From NCBI GenBank assembly GCA_047517485.1, contig JAKZSU010000212.1, forward strand, positions 1 to 21,434: DNA of 21,434 nt, written 5' to 3'. The stretch comes from JAKZSU01 sp047517485 (GTDB taxonomy: Bacteria; Pseudomonadota; Alphaproteobacteria; UBA7887). The position numbers and the translations under genes were made by a program. Under the pieces are notes generated by a model. That model had not been told where the DNA came from. It was given only the letters and a program-made list of their open reading frames with translations, and made no database searches. Shown here in pieces: positions 7,840 through 15,854 of the stretch (position 1 is its first letter; each line of letters begins with the position of its first letter).

Positions 7840-8562
7840 ATGGTTCGTCACTGTGGGCCGATGCGTCACGCTCGTCAGGTTCCGAGATCCGTGCGGCCAC
7901 ACGAAGTCGAATGCTGGCTATTCGATCTCGACAACACTTTGTATCCGGCCGACTGTAATTTGTTCGCCCAGATCGATGTTCGAATGGGTGAATATATTTC
8001 GACCCGGCTCGGTGTCGACCGGAGCGAGGCGCGGTGGATACAAAAAGCGTATTATTTTCAATACGGCATGACCTTGCGGGGGCTGATGCTCGAACATCGT
8101 ATCGCGCCCCGGGACTATCTCGAATTCGTCCACGATATCGATATCTCGGTGGTCCCGCCGGCGCCCGCGCTCGACCGCGCCCTGGCCGCGTTGCCGGGCC
8201 GCAAAGTGGTTTTTACCAATGGATCCACCGCTCATGCCGAGCGCATTCTCGCCCAGCGCGGTATTCGCGGCCGCTTCGATCGCATATTCGACATCGAATC
8301 ATGCGGATTTTTGCCCAAACCGATGCCCGAGCCCTACGATCACGTGCTCGGCGAACTCGGCATCGAAGGGCCGGCGATGGTTTTTTTCGAGGATAGCCCG
8401 GCCAACCTGCGGCCGGCGGCGGAACGCGGTATGACCACGGTTTGGGTCAAGCACGGCCGCGCCGATCTGGCGCACGGCGCCGACAATCCCCATGAGCGCT
8501 ACGCCGACCACATTACCGACGATCTCGAGGCCTGGCTGGTCGCGGTCGCCAACGACGGTTGA
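7840..8562 (+). CDS. HAD-family pyrimidine 5'-nucleotidase-like phosphatase
   Basis: This is a haloacid dehalogenase superfamily phosphatase of the fungal SDT1/bacterial pyrimidine 5'-nucleotidase subfamily. With a 240-residue reading, motif I is F-D-L-D-N-T-L-Y-P (28-36; nucleophile D29, acid D31), motif II is V-F-T-N-G-S, motif III is the lysine of L-P-K-P, and motif IV is F-F-E-D-S-P. The small helical cap between motifs I and II contains the subfamily pattern R-x-Y-x-x-x-Y-G-M-T-L-R-G-L-like text. Subfamily members remove phosphate from nucleotides or related small molecules; the actual substrate cannot be read from sequence. Starts at 7840 and 7861 are both plausible with weak ribosome binding sites; 7765 would run through the divergent promoter region. 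It lies 50 bases upstream of dapD. Confidence 0.85.
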   Translation: MVRHCGPMRHARQVPRSVRPHEVECWLFDLDNTLYPADCNLFAQIDVRMGEYISTRLGVDRSEARWIQKAYYFQYGMTLRGLMLEHRIAPRDYLEFVHDIDISVVPPAPALDRALAALPGRKVVFTNGSTAHAERILAQRGIRGRFDRIFDIESCGFLPKPMPEPYDHVLGELGIEGPAMVFFEDSPANLRPAAERGMTTVWVKHGRADLAHGADNPHERYADHITDDLEAWLVAVANDG

Positions 8563-8612
8563 CAGCGGGAGCGCTCAAGCTAGGTTGCGCTCGCCGCAAA
8601 GGGAGAGCCGGA

Positions 8613-9455
8613 ATGACGCCAGACGAACAAGAAGCCACTATCGATGCCGCGTGGGAGGACCGCGACACGGTTAGTGCCGCGACATCCGGCGCCGTGCGCG
8701 ATGCGGTCGATGCGGCTCTTAGCGGCCTCGACACCGGAACGTACCGGGTCGCGGAGAAGACCGGCGATGGCTGGCAGGTTCACCAATGGCTCAAAAAAGC
8801 CGTGCTTTTATCGTTTCGTCTCAATGATATGACGGCGATCTCCGGGGGTCCGGGGGCGGCGTCGTGGTACGACAAAGTGGCGTCGAAATTCGCCGGTTGG
8901 GGGCGGGCCGAATTCGATCGGGCGGGTTTTCGCGCGGTGCCCAACTGCGTGGTGCGCCACTCGGCCTATATCGCGCCCGGCGTGGTGTTGATGCCGAGCT
9001 TCGTGAACCTCGGCGCCTACGTCGATTCCGGAACCATGGTCGATACCTGGGCGACGGTCGGCAGTTGCGCGCAAATCGGCAAGAATTGTCATATTTCCGG
9101 CGGCGCCGGGATCGGCGGGGTTCTCGAGCCGCTGCAAGCGGGCCCGGTGATCATCGAGGACAATTGCTTCATCGGCGCGCGCAGCGAGGTCGCCGAGGGG
9201 GTCGTGCTCGAGACCGGCTCGGTGCTGTCGATGGGGGTCTATATCGGTGCCTCGACCAAGATCGTCGATCGCGCGACCGGCGAAGTCCATTTTGGTCGCG
9301 TGCCGGCCTATTCGGTGGTCGTGCCCGGCAACCTGCCTGGCCGGGATTTACCCGACGGCTCGCCCGGCCCGTCGCTCTATTGCGCGGTGATCGTCAAGCA
9401 AGTGGACGAGCGCACCCGGTCGAAGACCTCGATCAACGAGTTGCTGCGCGACTAA
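8613..9455 (+). CDS. dapD: Tetrahydrodipicolinate N-succinyltransferase
   Basis: DapD transfers succinyl from succinyl-CoA to tetrahydrodipicolinate in the succinylase branch of diaminopimelate and lysine synthesis. The 280-residue product has the helical N-terminal domain, then a left-handed beta helix of hexapeptide repeats (about 105-235) with family stretches N-L-G-A-Y-V-D-S-G-T-M-V-D-T-W-A-T-V-G-S and H-I-S-G-G-A-G-I-G-G-V-L-E-P. The start at 8613 is supported by GGGAG at 8601-8605, 7 bases upstream; the longer frame from 8559 overlaps the HAD gene. The stop codon overlaps that of convergent gpsA by 3 bases. dapE, often next, is not in the window. Confidence 0.97.
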   Translation: MTPDEQEATIDAAWEDRDTVSAATSGAVRDAVDAALSGLDTGTYRVAEKTGDGWQVHQWLKKAVLLSFRLNDMTAISGGPGAASWYDKVASKFAGWGRAEFDRAGFRAVPNCVVRHSAYIAPGVVLMPSFVNLGAYVDSGTMVDTWATVGSCAQIGKNCHISGGAGIGGVLEPLQAGPVIIEDNCFIGARSEVAEGVVLETGSVLSMGVYIGASTKIVDRATGEVHFGRVPAYSVVVPGNLPGRDLPDGSPGPSLYCAVIVKQVDERTRSKTSINELLRD

Positions 9456-10450
9456 CCCGCGTCGCTTTCGGCGCGGAACGGCCGGGTCAACAGCGCCCGC
9501 ACCGTATCGTCGACCCCGGCGTCCTTGTGCAGAATCGCGTCGACCGCGGCGACGATCGGCATGTCGATGGCGTGGTGCGCGGCGAGCGCGGCAATCGCCG
9601 CGGCGCTTGGCGCCCCTTCCGCCACCGTGGTCCGGTTCTGCAGGATCGCGCTGAGCGCGGCGCCCTCGCCCAGCGCCCGGCCGAGGGCAAAATTGCGCGA
9701 TTGCGCACTGGTGCAACTCAAGGCCACGTCGCCGAGCCCCGACAGGCCCATCAGGGTTTCCGACCGCCCGCCCAGCGCCGCGCTTAAGCGACCGATTTCG
9801 GCCAGCCCGCGGGTGATCAGGGCGGCGCGGGCATTCTCGCCGAAGCGCCGTCCGGCGGCGATGCCACAGGCGATCGCCAGCACGTTCTTGACCGCGCCGC
9901 CGACCTGAGCGCCGATGACGTCATCGGTGTAATAGGGCCGAAAGCTGGCATCGCCGAGCGCCGTGACGATGTCTTGGCCGATCGCTTGATCGGCGCATGC
10001 GACAGTTACCGCGCTGGGCTGGCCCCGCGCCACTTCGTCGGCGAAGGTGGGGCCGGTCAGCACCGCCACCGGGCGTCCGGGCAGGGCCTCGGCGACCACC
10101 GTGCTCAGCATCGCGCCGGAAGCGATTTCGATGCCCTTCGAGCAGATAACCAGGGTCGCGTCCGCCGCGATATGGTCGGCGAGAGTACTTAGCACGCCCC
10201 TGGTGTGCTGGACCGGCAACACCGATAGTACCAACGTCGCCGGACCGATCCCGGCGCCATCGGCGGTCACCGTGATCGCCGGGTCGAGTTTGATTCCGGG
10301 CAAATAAGTGCTGTTCTCGCGCCCCGCGTCGATCGCCGTGGCGAGATCGGATCGGCGCACCCACAAACGCACGTCATGGCCGCGCCGGCTCGCCAGAACC
10401 GCGAGAGCCGTGCCCCACGCGCCGGCGCCGATCACCGCGATTGTCGTCAT
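9452..10450 (-). CDS. gpsA: NAD(P)-dependent glycerol-3-phosphate dehydrogenase
   Basis: GpsA reduces dihydroxyacetone phosphate to sn-glycerol 3-phosphate, the backbone for phospholipids. The 332-residue product shows the N-terminal Rossmann motif G-A-G-A-W-G (8-13), the C-S-K-G-I-E segment (103-108), L-T-G-P-T-F-A-D-E-V (131-140) and the catalytic-lysine region G-G-A-V-K-N (184-189; K188), followed by the helical C-terminal domain with G-L-S-G-L-G-D. The ATG at 10450 overlaps the tsaD stop (ATGA), so translation is probably coupled. A longer in-frame reading to 10561 lies inside tsaD and lacks family support. tsaD-gpsA is a common alphaproteobacterial pair. Confidence 0.97.
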   Translation of the reverse strand: MTTIAVIGAGAWGTALAVLASRRGHDVRLWVRRSDLATAIDAGRENSTYLPGIKLDPAITVTADGAGIGPATLVLSVLPVQHTRGVLSTLADHIAADATLVICSKGIEIASGAMLSTVVAEALPGRPVAVLTGPTFADEVARGQPSAVTVACADQAIGQDIVTALGDASFRPYYTDDVIGAQVGGAVKNVLAIACGIAAGRRFGENARAALITRGLAEIGRLSAALGGRSETLMGLSGLGDVALSCTSAQSRNFALGRALGEGAALSAILQNRTTVAEGAPSAAAIAALAAHHAIDMPIVAAVDAILHKDAGVDDTVRALLTRPFRAESDAG

Positions 10451-11499
10451 GCCGGCACCTCCGTCGCGTCCCGGGCCAAGTCCTCGAGCGGCCATCGCGG
10501 TCGCGCCCGGGCGTCGAGCGAATCGGTCAGACCGAGCCGAAGCCGCTCGATCCCCGCCCACGCCACCATCGCGCCATTATCGGTGCACAGCGCGGCGGGC
10601 GGCGCGACCAGCGTCAGACCAAGGGTGTGTGCCGCGGTGCCGAGGCGGTTGCGCAAATAGCGGTTGGCGGCGACACCACCGGCTACCACCAAGGTGCCGC
10701 CATCGCCGTGGGCGGCGCGAAAATGCGCCGCCGCGTTACGCAGCCGGTCCTCGACCACGTCGCCGACCGCGGCCTGGAATCCGGCACTCAAGTCCGCCGC
10801 GTCACCCGCCGACGGGGGTGAGTCGGGCAAGGTCTCGCACACCCTTCGCAGCGCCGTTTTTAACCCTGAGAACGAGAAATCGCAGCCCGAGCGTCCGCGC
10901 ATCGGTCGCGGCAGCGTGAACCGGTCGGGATCTCCCGCCGCCGCCGCCGCCTCGACCGCCGGACCGCCCGGATAGCCCAACCCGAGCATGCGCGCCGCCT
11001 TGTCGAAGGCCTCGCCCAGCGCATCGTCGATGGTCGTGCCCAAGCGCCGGTATCGGCCGACCCCCTCGACGATCACCAGTTGGCAATGCCCGCCCGAGAC
11101 CAGCAGTAGCAAATAGGGAAAATCGACCGCCTCGACCAGCCGCGCGCTCAGCGCATGGGCCTCCAAGTGATTGACCGCGATCAGCGGCTTGGCGTGCACC
11201 GAGGCGATCGCCTTGCCGGTCATCAGACCGACCATGACCCCGCCGATCAGGCCGGGACCGGCGGTGGCGGCGACGCCGTCGAGTTCGGCGAACCCGACCC
11301 CGCTTTGCTCGAGCGCGGCGGCAATGAGACCGTCGAGATGATCGACATGACTGCGCGCGGCGATCTCCGGCACCACCCCGCCATAGGCCGCGTGCTCGTC
11401 GAGTTGCGAACGCACCAGATCGACGAGAATGCGCTCCTCGTCGTCGACCACGGCCACCGCCGTTTCGTCGCAGCTGGTTTCGATCCCCAGCACTCGCAT
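10447..11499 (-). CDS. tsaD: tRNA N6-threonylcarbamoyladenosine transferase TsaD
   Basis: TsaD, with TsaB and TsaE, transfers the threonylcarbamoyl group to A37 of tRNAs reading ANN codons. The 350-residue length is normal. The ASKHA-fold signatures are present: G-I-E-T-S-C-D-E-T (5-13), G-P-G-L-I-G-G (81-87), the metal-binding H-x3-H at H111 and H115 (N-H-L-E-A-H), V-S-G-G-H, and the C-terminal C-T-D-N-G-A-M. The ATG at 11499 is preceded by GGGAG about 10 bases upstream. It diverges from hemC, with a palindromic element filling most of the 359-bp gap. Confidence 0.97.
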   Translation of the reverse strand: MRVLGIETSCDETAVAVVDDEERILVDLVRSQLDEHAAYGGVVPEIAARSHVDHLDGLIAAALEQSGVGFAELDGVAATAGPGLIGGVMVGLMTGKAIASVHAKPLIAVNHLEAHALSARLVEAVDFPYLLLLVSGGHCQLVIVEGVGRYRRLGTTIDDALGEAFDKAARMLGLGYPGGPAVEAAAAAGDPDRFTLPRPMRGRSGCDFSFSGLKTALRRVCETLPDSPPSAGDAADLSAGFQAAVGDVVEDRLRNAAAHFRAAHGDGGTLVVAGGVAANRYLRNRLGTAAHTLGLTLVAPPAALCTDNGAMVAWAGIERLRLGLTDSLDARARPRWPLEDLARDATEVPA

Positions 11500-11580
11500 G
11501 TCGCCTGTTCTCCCGATGTCGATGGACGCGCCGCGCTCTATATGCGATCCAGAACCGCTTGGTATAACCTTTCGGACCTA

Positions 11581-11855
11581 ATACCAACTCGCATAAAGGA
11601 TGATCCATTTGACCGATCGATTTTCGTCGCTGGGTAGGAGCGGGGCGCGCCGTCGTGCGACCCCACGTCAAGCGCCCCCAAGAAAGGCGACCTACGCAGC
11701 CAGCGACGAAAAGCGACCGGCCTGCGGTGGTCCGAGGTGGCTTTCCGGATGCGTTGCGCCGCTTGCCCGATGGCACCGCATCGCGCGGCCCGGCGCGCCT
11801 ACCCGGGAAACCACCTCGGGCCATCAAATGGGTCATCCTTTATGCAAGTTGGTAT
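11581..11855. mobile_element. 275-bp palindromic MITE-like element with three nested stems
   Basis: The ends are 32-base inverted repeats, 11581-11612 and 11824-11855, matching at 30 of 32 positions. Inside are two more inverted repeats placed edge to edge. Hairpin 1 has arms 11613-11633 and 11700-11720 (19 of 21 match), continued by GTAGG/CCTAC (11634-11638, 11691-11695) and GGGGCGC/GCGCCCC (11642-11648, 11672-11678). Hairpin 2 has arms 11729-11748 and 11803-11822 (17 of 20 match). The whole folds as a three-stem junction. No transposase is encoded, so this looks like a non-autonomous element. It covers most of the 11500-11858 gap. The open frames crossing it on both strands are probably incidental. 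Confidence 0.8.
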
Positions 11856-11858
11856 AAC

Positions 11859-12797
11859 ATGACCAAAAGCCAAATATGTATTGGGACGCGCGGCAGTCCC
11901 TTGGCGCTCGCCCAAACCGGGATGGTACGCGCCGCGCTGATCGCCGCGCACCCCGACTTGGGCGGCGAGGATGCGATCGCGGTCGAGATTATCCGCACCA
12001 CCGGCGACAAGGTGTTCGACCGACCGCTGGCCGATATCGGCGGCAAGGGCCTGTTCACCAAGGAAATCGACGAGGCGATGCTGGCCGGGCGCATCGATCT
12101 CGCGGTGCACTCGATGAAGGACGTGCCGACCTGGCTGCCCGACGGCATCGTGATTCCGTGCTGCATGGAGCGTGAGGATCCGCGCGATGCCTGGATCGGC
12201 AGCGGCCCGGGCGGCTTGGACGAGCTTGCCCCCGGCGCGGTGGTCGGCACCGCGTCCTTGCGCCGCGCGTCGCAGCTGCTCCACCGGCGCCCCGATCTCA
12301 CCGTGATGCCGTTGCGCGGCAATGTCGGCACCCGCATCGACAAGGTGGCGGCGGGCGAGGTCGCGGCGACCCTACTCGCGCTCGCCGGGCTCAAGCGGCT
12401 CGGGCGCGCCGATGCCGCGACGGCGATATTGTCGACCGACGTCATGCTGCCGGCGATCGCTCAGGGCGCCGTCGGTATCGCGTGTCGCGCCGACGATGCG
12501 CGGGCGCACGCCTTGCTCGCGCCGCTTGCCCACGCCGAGACCGCAATCCAGGTCACCGCCGAGCGCGCGTTGCTGGCGCGCCTCGACGGCTCCTGTCGCA
12601 CGCCGATCGCCGGGCTCGCGCGCATCGATACGGCAAACCAGACTCTCTCGCTCAAGGGGCTTGTCGCCAAGACCGACGGCAGCCAGGTAATTGCACTGGA
12701 GGAACAGGGTCCGGTGACCGCCGCGGCGGACATCGGTGCCGCGCTCGGGGACCGGCTTCTCGCCGCGGCAGGACCGGGCTTCCTCGCCGGAGAGTGA
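11859..12797 (+). CDS. hemC: Hydroxymethylbilane synthase (porphobilinogen deaminase)
   Basis: HemC condenses four porphobilinogens into hydroxymethylbilane. The 312-residue product has the N-terminal G-T-R-G-S-P-L-A-L-A-Q, the catalytic V-H-S-M-K-D-V-P (K87, D88), the paired arginines in S-L-R-R (135-136) and the cofactor cysteine in D-G-S-C-R-T-P (C246), which holds the dipyrromethane primer. I use ATG 11859 because the family N-terminus starts a few residues later. No Shine-Dalgarno sequence precedes it; the bases upstream are the right end of the palindromic element. The reading frame stays open upstream to 11655, but that part is element sequence. hemD follows after 4 bases. Confidence 0.95.
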   Translation: MTKSQICIGTRGSPLALAQTGMVRAALIAAHPDLGGEDAIAVEIIRTTGDKVFDRPLADIGGKGLFTKEIDEAMLAGRIDLAVHSMKDVPTWLPDGIVIPCCMEREDPRDAWIGSGPGGLDELAPGAVVGTASLRRASQLLHRRPDLTVMPLRGNVGTRIDKVAAGEVAATLLALAGLKRLGRADAATAILSTDVMLPAIAQGAVGIACRADDARAHALLAPLAHAETAIQVTAERALLARLDGSCRTPIAGLARIDTANQTLSLKGLVAKTDGSQVIALEEQGPVTAAADIGAALGDRLLAAAGPGFLAGE

Positions 12798-12801
12798 CCG
12801 C

Positions 12802-14508
12802 ATGAAGGTGGTGCTGACCCGCCCCGACCCCGACAACGACGCGCTGTCAGACGCGCTGTCGACCCATGGCATCGCCTGTCTGGTGGCGCCGATGCTGACT
12901 ATCGAGGCGACCGACGTCCCGGGATTGGGCGCGGCGTTGTCCGAGGCCCAGGCGATCCTCGCCACCAGCGCCAATGGCATACGCGCCCTGGCGTCGGCGG
13001 CCGAGGGTCGCGATGTGCCCTTGATCGCGGTCGGCGATGCGACCGCCGCTGCCGCGCGGCAGGCCGGATTTGCGCAAGTGACGTCGGCGGATGGCGATTC
13101 CGCCGCCCTCGCGGTGCTCGCCGAGGCCGAACTCGACCCCAAGGCCGGGCCCCTGGTGCATGTCGCGGGCAGTCATGTCGCCGGCGATCTCGAAACCATT
13201 CTCGGTGCCGCCGGGTTCGATTATCGCCGCATCGAAGTCTATGACGCGGTGGCCACCACCACTCTTCCCAGCGCGCTCAGCGAGGCCCTGCGCGGCGCCG
13301 CGGTCGATGGCGTGGCATTTTTCTCGCCCCGCACCGCGGCGACGTTCGCGGCGTTGGTGCGCGAAGCATCGTTGGTCGACACGCTTAAAAGCGTCACCGC
13401 CTATTGCTTGAGCGACGCGGTCGCGGCGGCCGTCGAAGCGGAGCCGTGGCAACGTGTATCGATCGCCCCCCGGCCGCGCATCGATGTGCTGATCGACCAA
13501 GTGATCGCCGATCAGGCCGCCCCAACCACCGCCCCAGCCGCCGCCGCGCGCCGCTGGCGCTCGTGGATGACCAACGCCGGCATCTCGGCGCTGGTCGCCG
13601 TGGCCGTGGTCTCGGTGCTGGCGATTTCGCTCACCTCGAACCAAGGTCCGGAGATCCCCGCCGACTTGGAGCGCCGTCTGCAAGCGCTCGACGAGCAGTC
13701 CGCGCAACTGGCCGCCACGCGCGAGTCGGTTGCCGCGCTGGATCGCCGCATGGCCGATCTGGACGCGCGGATCGCGGCGATCGAATCCGCGGTCGCCAAC
13801 CCGCCGCCCGCCGACGGCGTCGATCGTGGTGCCATCGAGACTCTGGCCGAGGAGCTGGCGGCGACGCGCGCCGCGCTGCGGGGCGAGATCGCCAAGATCG
13901 AGGCGGCTTTCGGCACGGCGCTCGCCGACGCGGGAAACACGGTCAGGCGCGCCGCGGCGGCCGAGGCCACCACGCAAGACGCCGGGTTGTTGCTGGCGGT
14001 GGGACAATTGCGCGCGGCGTCATCCAGTGATCAACCGTTTCCGGCCGAGCTGGCGGCGCTCGGCGCGCTCGGCGACGGCGATCGCGAGATCGCGCCGCTG
14101 GTTGCCGCCCTGGCACCACTCGCGGCGACCGGTGTCGCGACCGCGCCGGCGCTAAGATCGAATTTCGGCGTGGTGGCGGCGGCGATTTTGCGCGCCTTGG
14201 ACGCGCCGGCCGATGCCGGCTGGCTAAGCCAAGCTTTCGCCGAGGTCAAAAGCCTGGTCAGTGTCCGCCGGGTCGGCGGTGATATTTCCGGCGATGATCC
14301 CGAGGCGGTGCTGGCACGCGCCGAGGCGCAGCTGGCGCGCGGCGACGTCGCGGCGGCGGTGGCCTTGGTCGATGGCCTCGGCCTTGACGACACGGTGGCG
14401 CCCGACTGGCGCGCCAAGGCACGCGATCGGGCAACGGTCGATAGCGGTCTGGCGGACTTGACCGAAGTCGCTTTACGACGCGCCTCGGGGGCGGCGCCAC
14501 GTCGATGA
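12802..14508 (+). CDS. hemD: Uroporphyrinogen-III synthase fused to a Mic60/mitofilin (HemX-like) membrane domain
   Basis: One uninterrupted 568-residue frame joins two proteins. Residues 1-232 are HemD, which closes hydroxymethylbilane to uroporphyrinogen III: it starts V-V-L-T-R-P and has T-S-A-N-G-I-R-A-L (55-63), V-G-D-A-T-A (77-82) and F-F-S-P-R-T-A (173-179). After a Pro/Ala linker comes one membrane helix (about 257-277), a coiled-coil segment (about 285-385) and a C-terminal region (about 395-560) with A-V-G-Q-L-R, P-F-P-A-E-L-A-A-L and G-G-D-I-S-G-D-D-P-E-A, typical of alphaproteobacterial mitofilin (COG4223) proteins. The topology predicts HemD in the cytoplasm and the scaffold domain in the periplasm. 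The start has GGAG 9 bases upstream. The ATG lies 4 bases after hemC, and the stop overlaps hemY (ATGA). Separate hemD and mic60-like genes are the usual layout as I recall it. Confidence 0.88.
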   Translation: MKVVLTRPDPDNDALSDALSTHGIACLVAPMLTIEATDVPGLGAALSEAQAILATSANGIRALASAAEGRDVPLIAVGDATAAAARQAGFAQVTSADGDSAALAVLAEAELDPKAGPLVHVAGSHVAGDLETILGAAGFDYRRIEVYDAVATTTLPSALSEALRGAAVDGVAFFSPRTAATFAALVREASLVDTLKSVTAYCLSDAVAAAVEAEPWQRVSIAPRPRIDVLIDQVIADQAAPTTAPAAAARRWRSWMTNAGISALVAVAVVSVLAISLTSNQGPEIPADLERRLQALDEQSAQLAATRESVAALDRRMADLDARIAAIESAVANPPPADGVDRGAIETLAEELAATRAALRGEIAKIEAAFGTALADAGNTVRRAAAAEATTQDAGLLLAVGQLRAASSSDQPFPAELAALGALGDGDREIAPLVAALAPLAATGVATAPALRSNFGVVAAAILRALDAPADAGWLSQAFAEVKSLVSVRRVGGDISGDDPEAVLARAEAQLARGDVAAAVALVDGLGLDDTVAPDWRAKARDRATVDSGLADLTEVALRRASGAAPRR

Positions 14509-15854
14509 TCCGTCTGCTGCGCTTTCTGATTGTGCTCGCGCTGCTCAGCATCGGCGCGGTCTGGGTCGCCGAGCATCCAGGGCGGATCTCGATCACTTGG
14601 CAAGACTGGCAAATCGAGAGCTCGGTCGCCGTCTTGGCCGCCGCGGCGGTGAGTTTCGCGATCGCCTTGGCGGGTCTTTACGAGCTCTACCGCTGGCTCG
14701 CCGTCTCTCCGCGCAAGCTCGCGGCGCGGCGTACCGAGCGGCGGCGGCAACGCGGCTATCGCGCCTTGACCCGCGGCTTGGTGTCCGCCGCCGCCGGCGA
14801 TTCGAGCGGCGCCCGCAAGGCGGCGCGCGATGCCCGGGGGTTGCTCGGCGAGCCGCCATTGACCCTGCTGCTGACCGCCCAAGCGGCCCAGCTGGACGGC
14901 GATCAGAGCGCCGCCGCCGCGGCGTTTCGCGAAATGCTGACCCATGAGGAGACCGAATTTCTCGGCTTACGAGGCTTGCTCGTCCAGGCGGTTCGCAAGG
15001 GCGATGCCGCGACCGCCCGCGAGCTGGCGCGGCGCGCCTTCGAGATCAATCCCGACGCCGGCTGGGTGTTGTCCAACCTGATCGAGCTCGAAAGCGTCGA
15101 CGGCAACTGGGACGGCGCCGATAAGGCGGTTGAAAGTGCCATGCGCGCGCGTCGTCTGCCGCGCGCCGAGGGACAACGCAAACAAGCGCTGTTCGGCTAC
15201 CAGCGCGCCCTCGCGGCGGCCGAGGACGGGCAGACCCGCGAGGCCCTCGCGCTAGCGCGCAAAGCGCTCGCCAAGCAGCCCGATTTCGTTCCCGTGGTCG
15301 GGCTCGCCGCGCGCCTGATGGTCGACGCCGGGCGCGTCCATGAGGCGCGCAAGCTGATCCTACGGGCCTGGTCGACCACCCAACACCCGGAGCTCGTGGA
15401 GGCCTATGCCGCCGCCACGATGCCGGCGACACCGTTGGAACAGGTCAAGGCGTTGGAGCCCCTGATCAAGGCCCGCCCGGAGTCCGGCGAAGGTCATTTG
15501 GCGATCGCGGCGGCGGCGCTCGACGCCGAGCTCTGGGGCAAGGCGCGCCAGCATTTGGATCAGCTCACCGCGCCCGCGACGGCGCGGCACTGCCGGATTC
15601 ATGCCCGCCTGGAAGAAGCCGAATACGGCGATACCGCGGCGGCGCGCGACTGGTGGCGGCGCGCCAGTGTAGCACCGCCCGACCCAACCTGGGTCTGCGG
15701 CCAGTGCGGCACCCCGGCCGCCGCCTGGCAATTGCTCTGTGGATCGTGCGGCGCGGTGGATTCCCAGACCTGGCGAGCGCCACTGGTCGCCATGGAGTCC
15801 GCCGCGCCCGAGGGGCCGCGCGCGCTCGCGATACCCAATCAGAAAAGCGCGTAG
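14505..15854 (+). CDS. hemY: HemY-type TPR membrane protein with C-terminal zinc ribbon
   Basis: This 449-residue protein belongs to the HemY family found at the end of hemCD(X)Y operons in proteobacteria; it is not the protoporphyrinogen oxidase also called HemY. Two N-terminal membrane segments (about 4-22 and 41-63) with the HemY_N pattern are followed by TPR-like helical repeats (about 80-380). At the C-terminus C398, C401, C412 and C415 form C-x2-C-x10-C-x2-C flanked by tryptophans, a zinc-ribbon/rubredoxin-like knuckle similar to that of LapB. It overlaps the upstream gene by 4 bases. Its last 16 bases overlap the 3' end of the convergent dehydrogenase. The exact role in haem supply is not settled. 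Confidence 0.88.
   Translation: MIRLLRFLIVLALLSIGAVWVAEHPGRISITWQDWQIESSVAVLAAAAVSFAIALAGLYELYRWLAVSPRKLAARRTERRRQRGYRALTRGLVSAAAGDSSGARKAARDARGLLGEPPLTLLLTAQAAQLDGDQSAAAAAFREMLTHEETEFLGLRGLLVQAVRKGDAATARELARRAFEINPDAGWVLSNLIELESVDGNWDGADKAVESAMRARRLPRAEGQRKQALFGYQRALAAAEDGQTREALALARKALAKQPDFVPVVGLAARLMVDAGRVHEARKLILRAWSTTQHPELVEAYAAATMPATPLEQVKALEPLIKARPESGEGHLAIAAAALDAELWGKARQHLDQLTAPATARHCRIHARLEEAEYGDTAAARDWWRRASVAPPDPTWVCGQCGTPAAAWQLLCGSCGAVDSQTWRAPLVAMESAAPEGPRALAIPNQKSA

Noticed and set aside
10802..11836. Long minus-strand reading frame across tsaD and the palindromic element
   Set aside because: It is out of frame with tsaD, arginine/glycine-rich as expected of shadows in GC-rich DNA, and its upstream part is element sequence.
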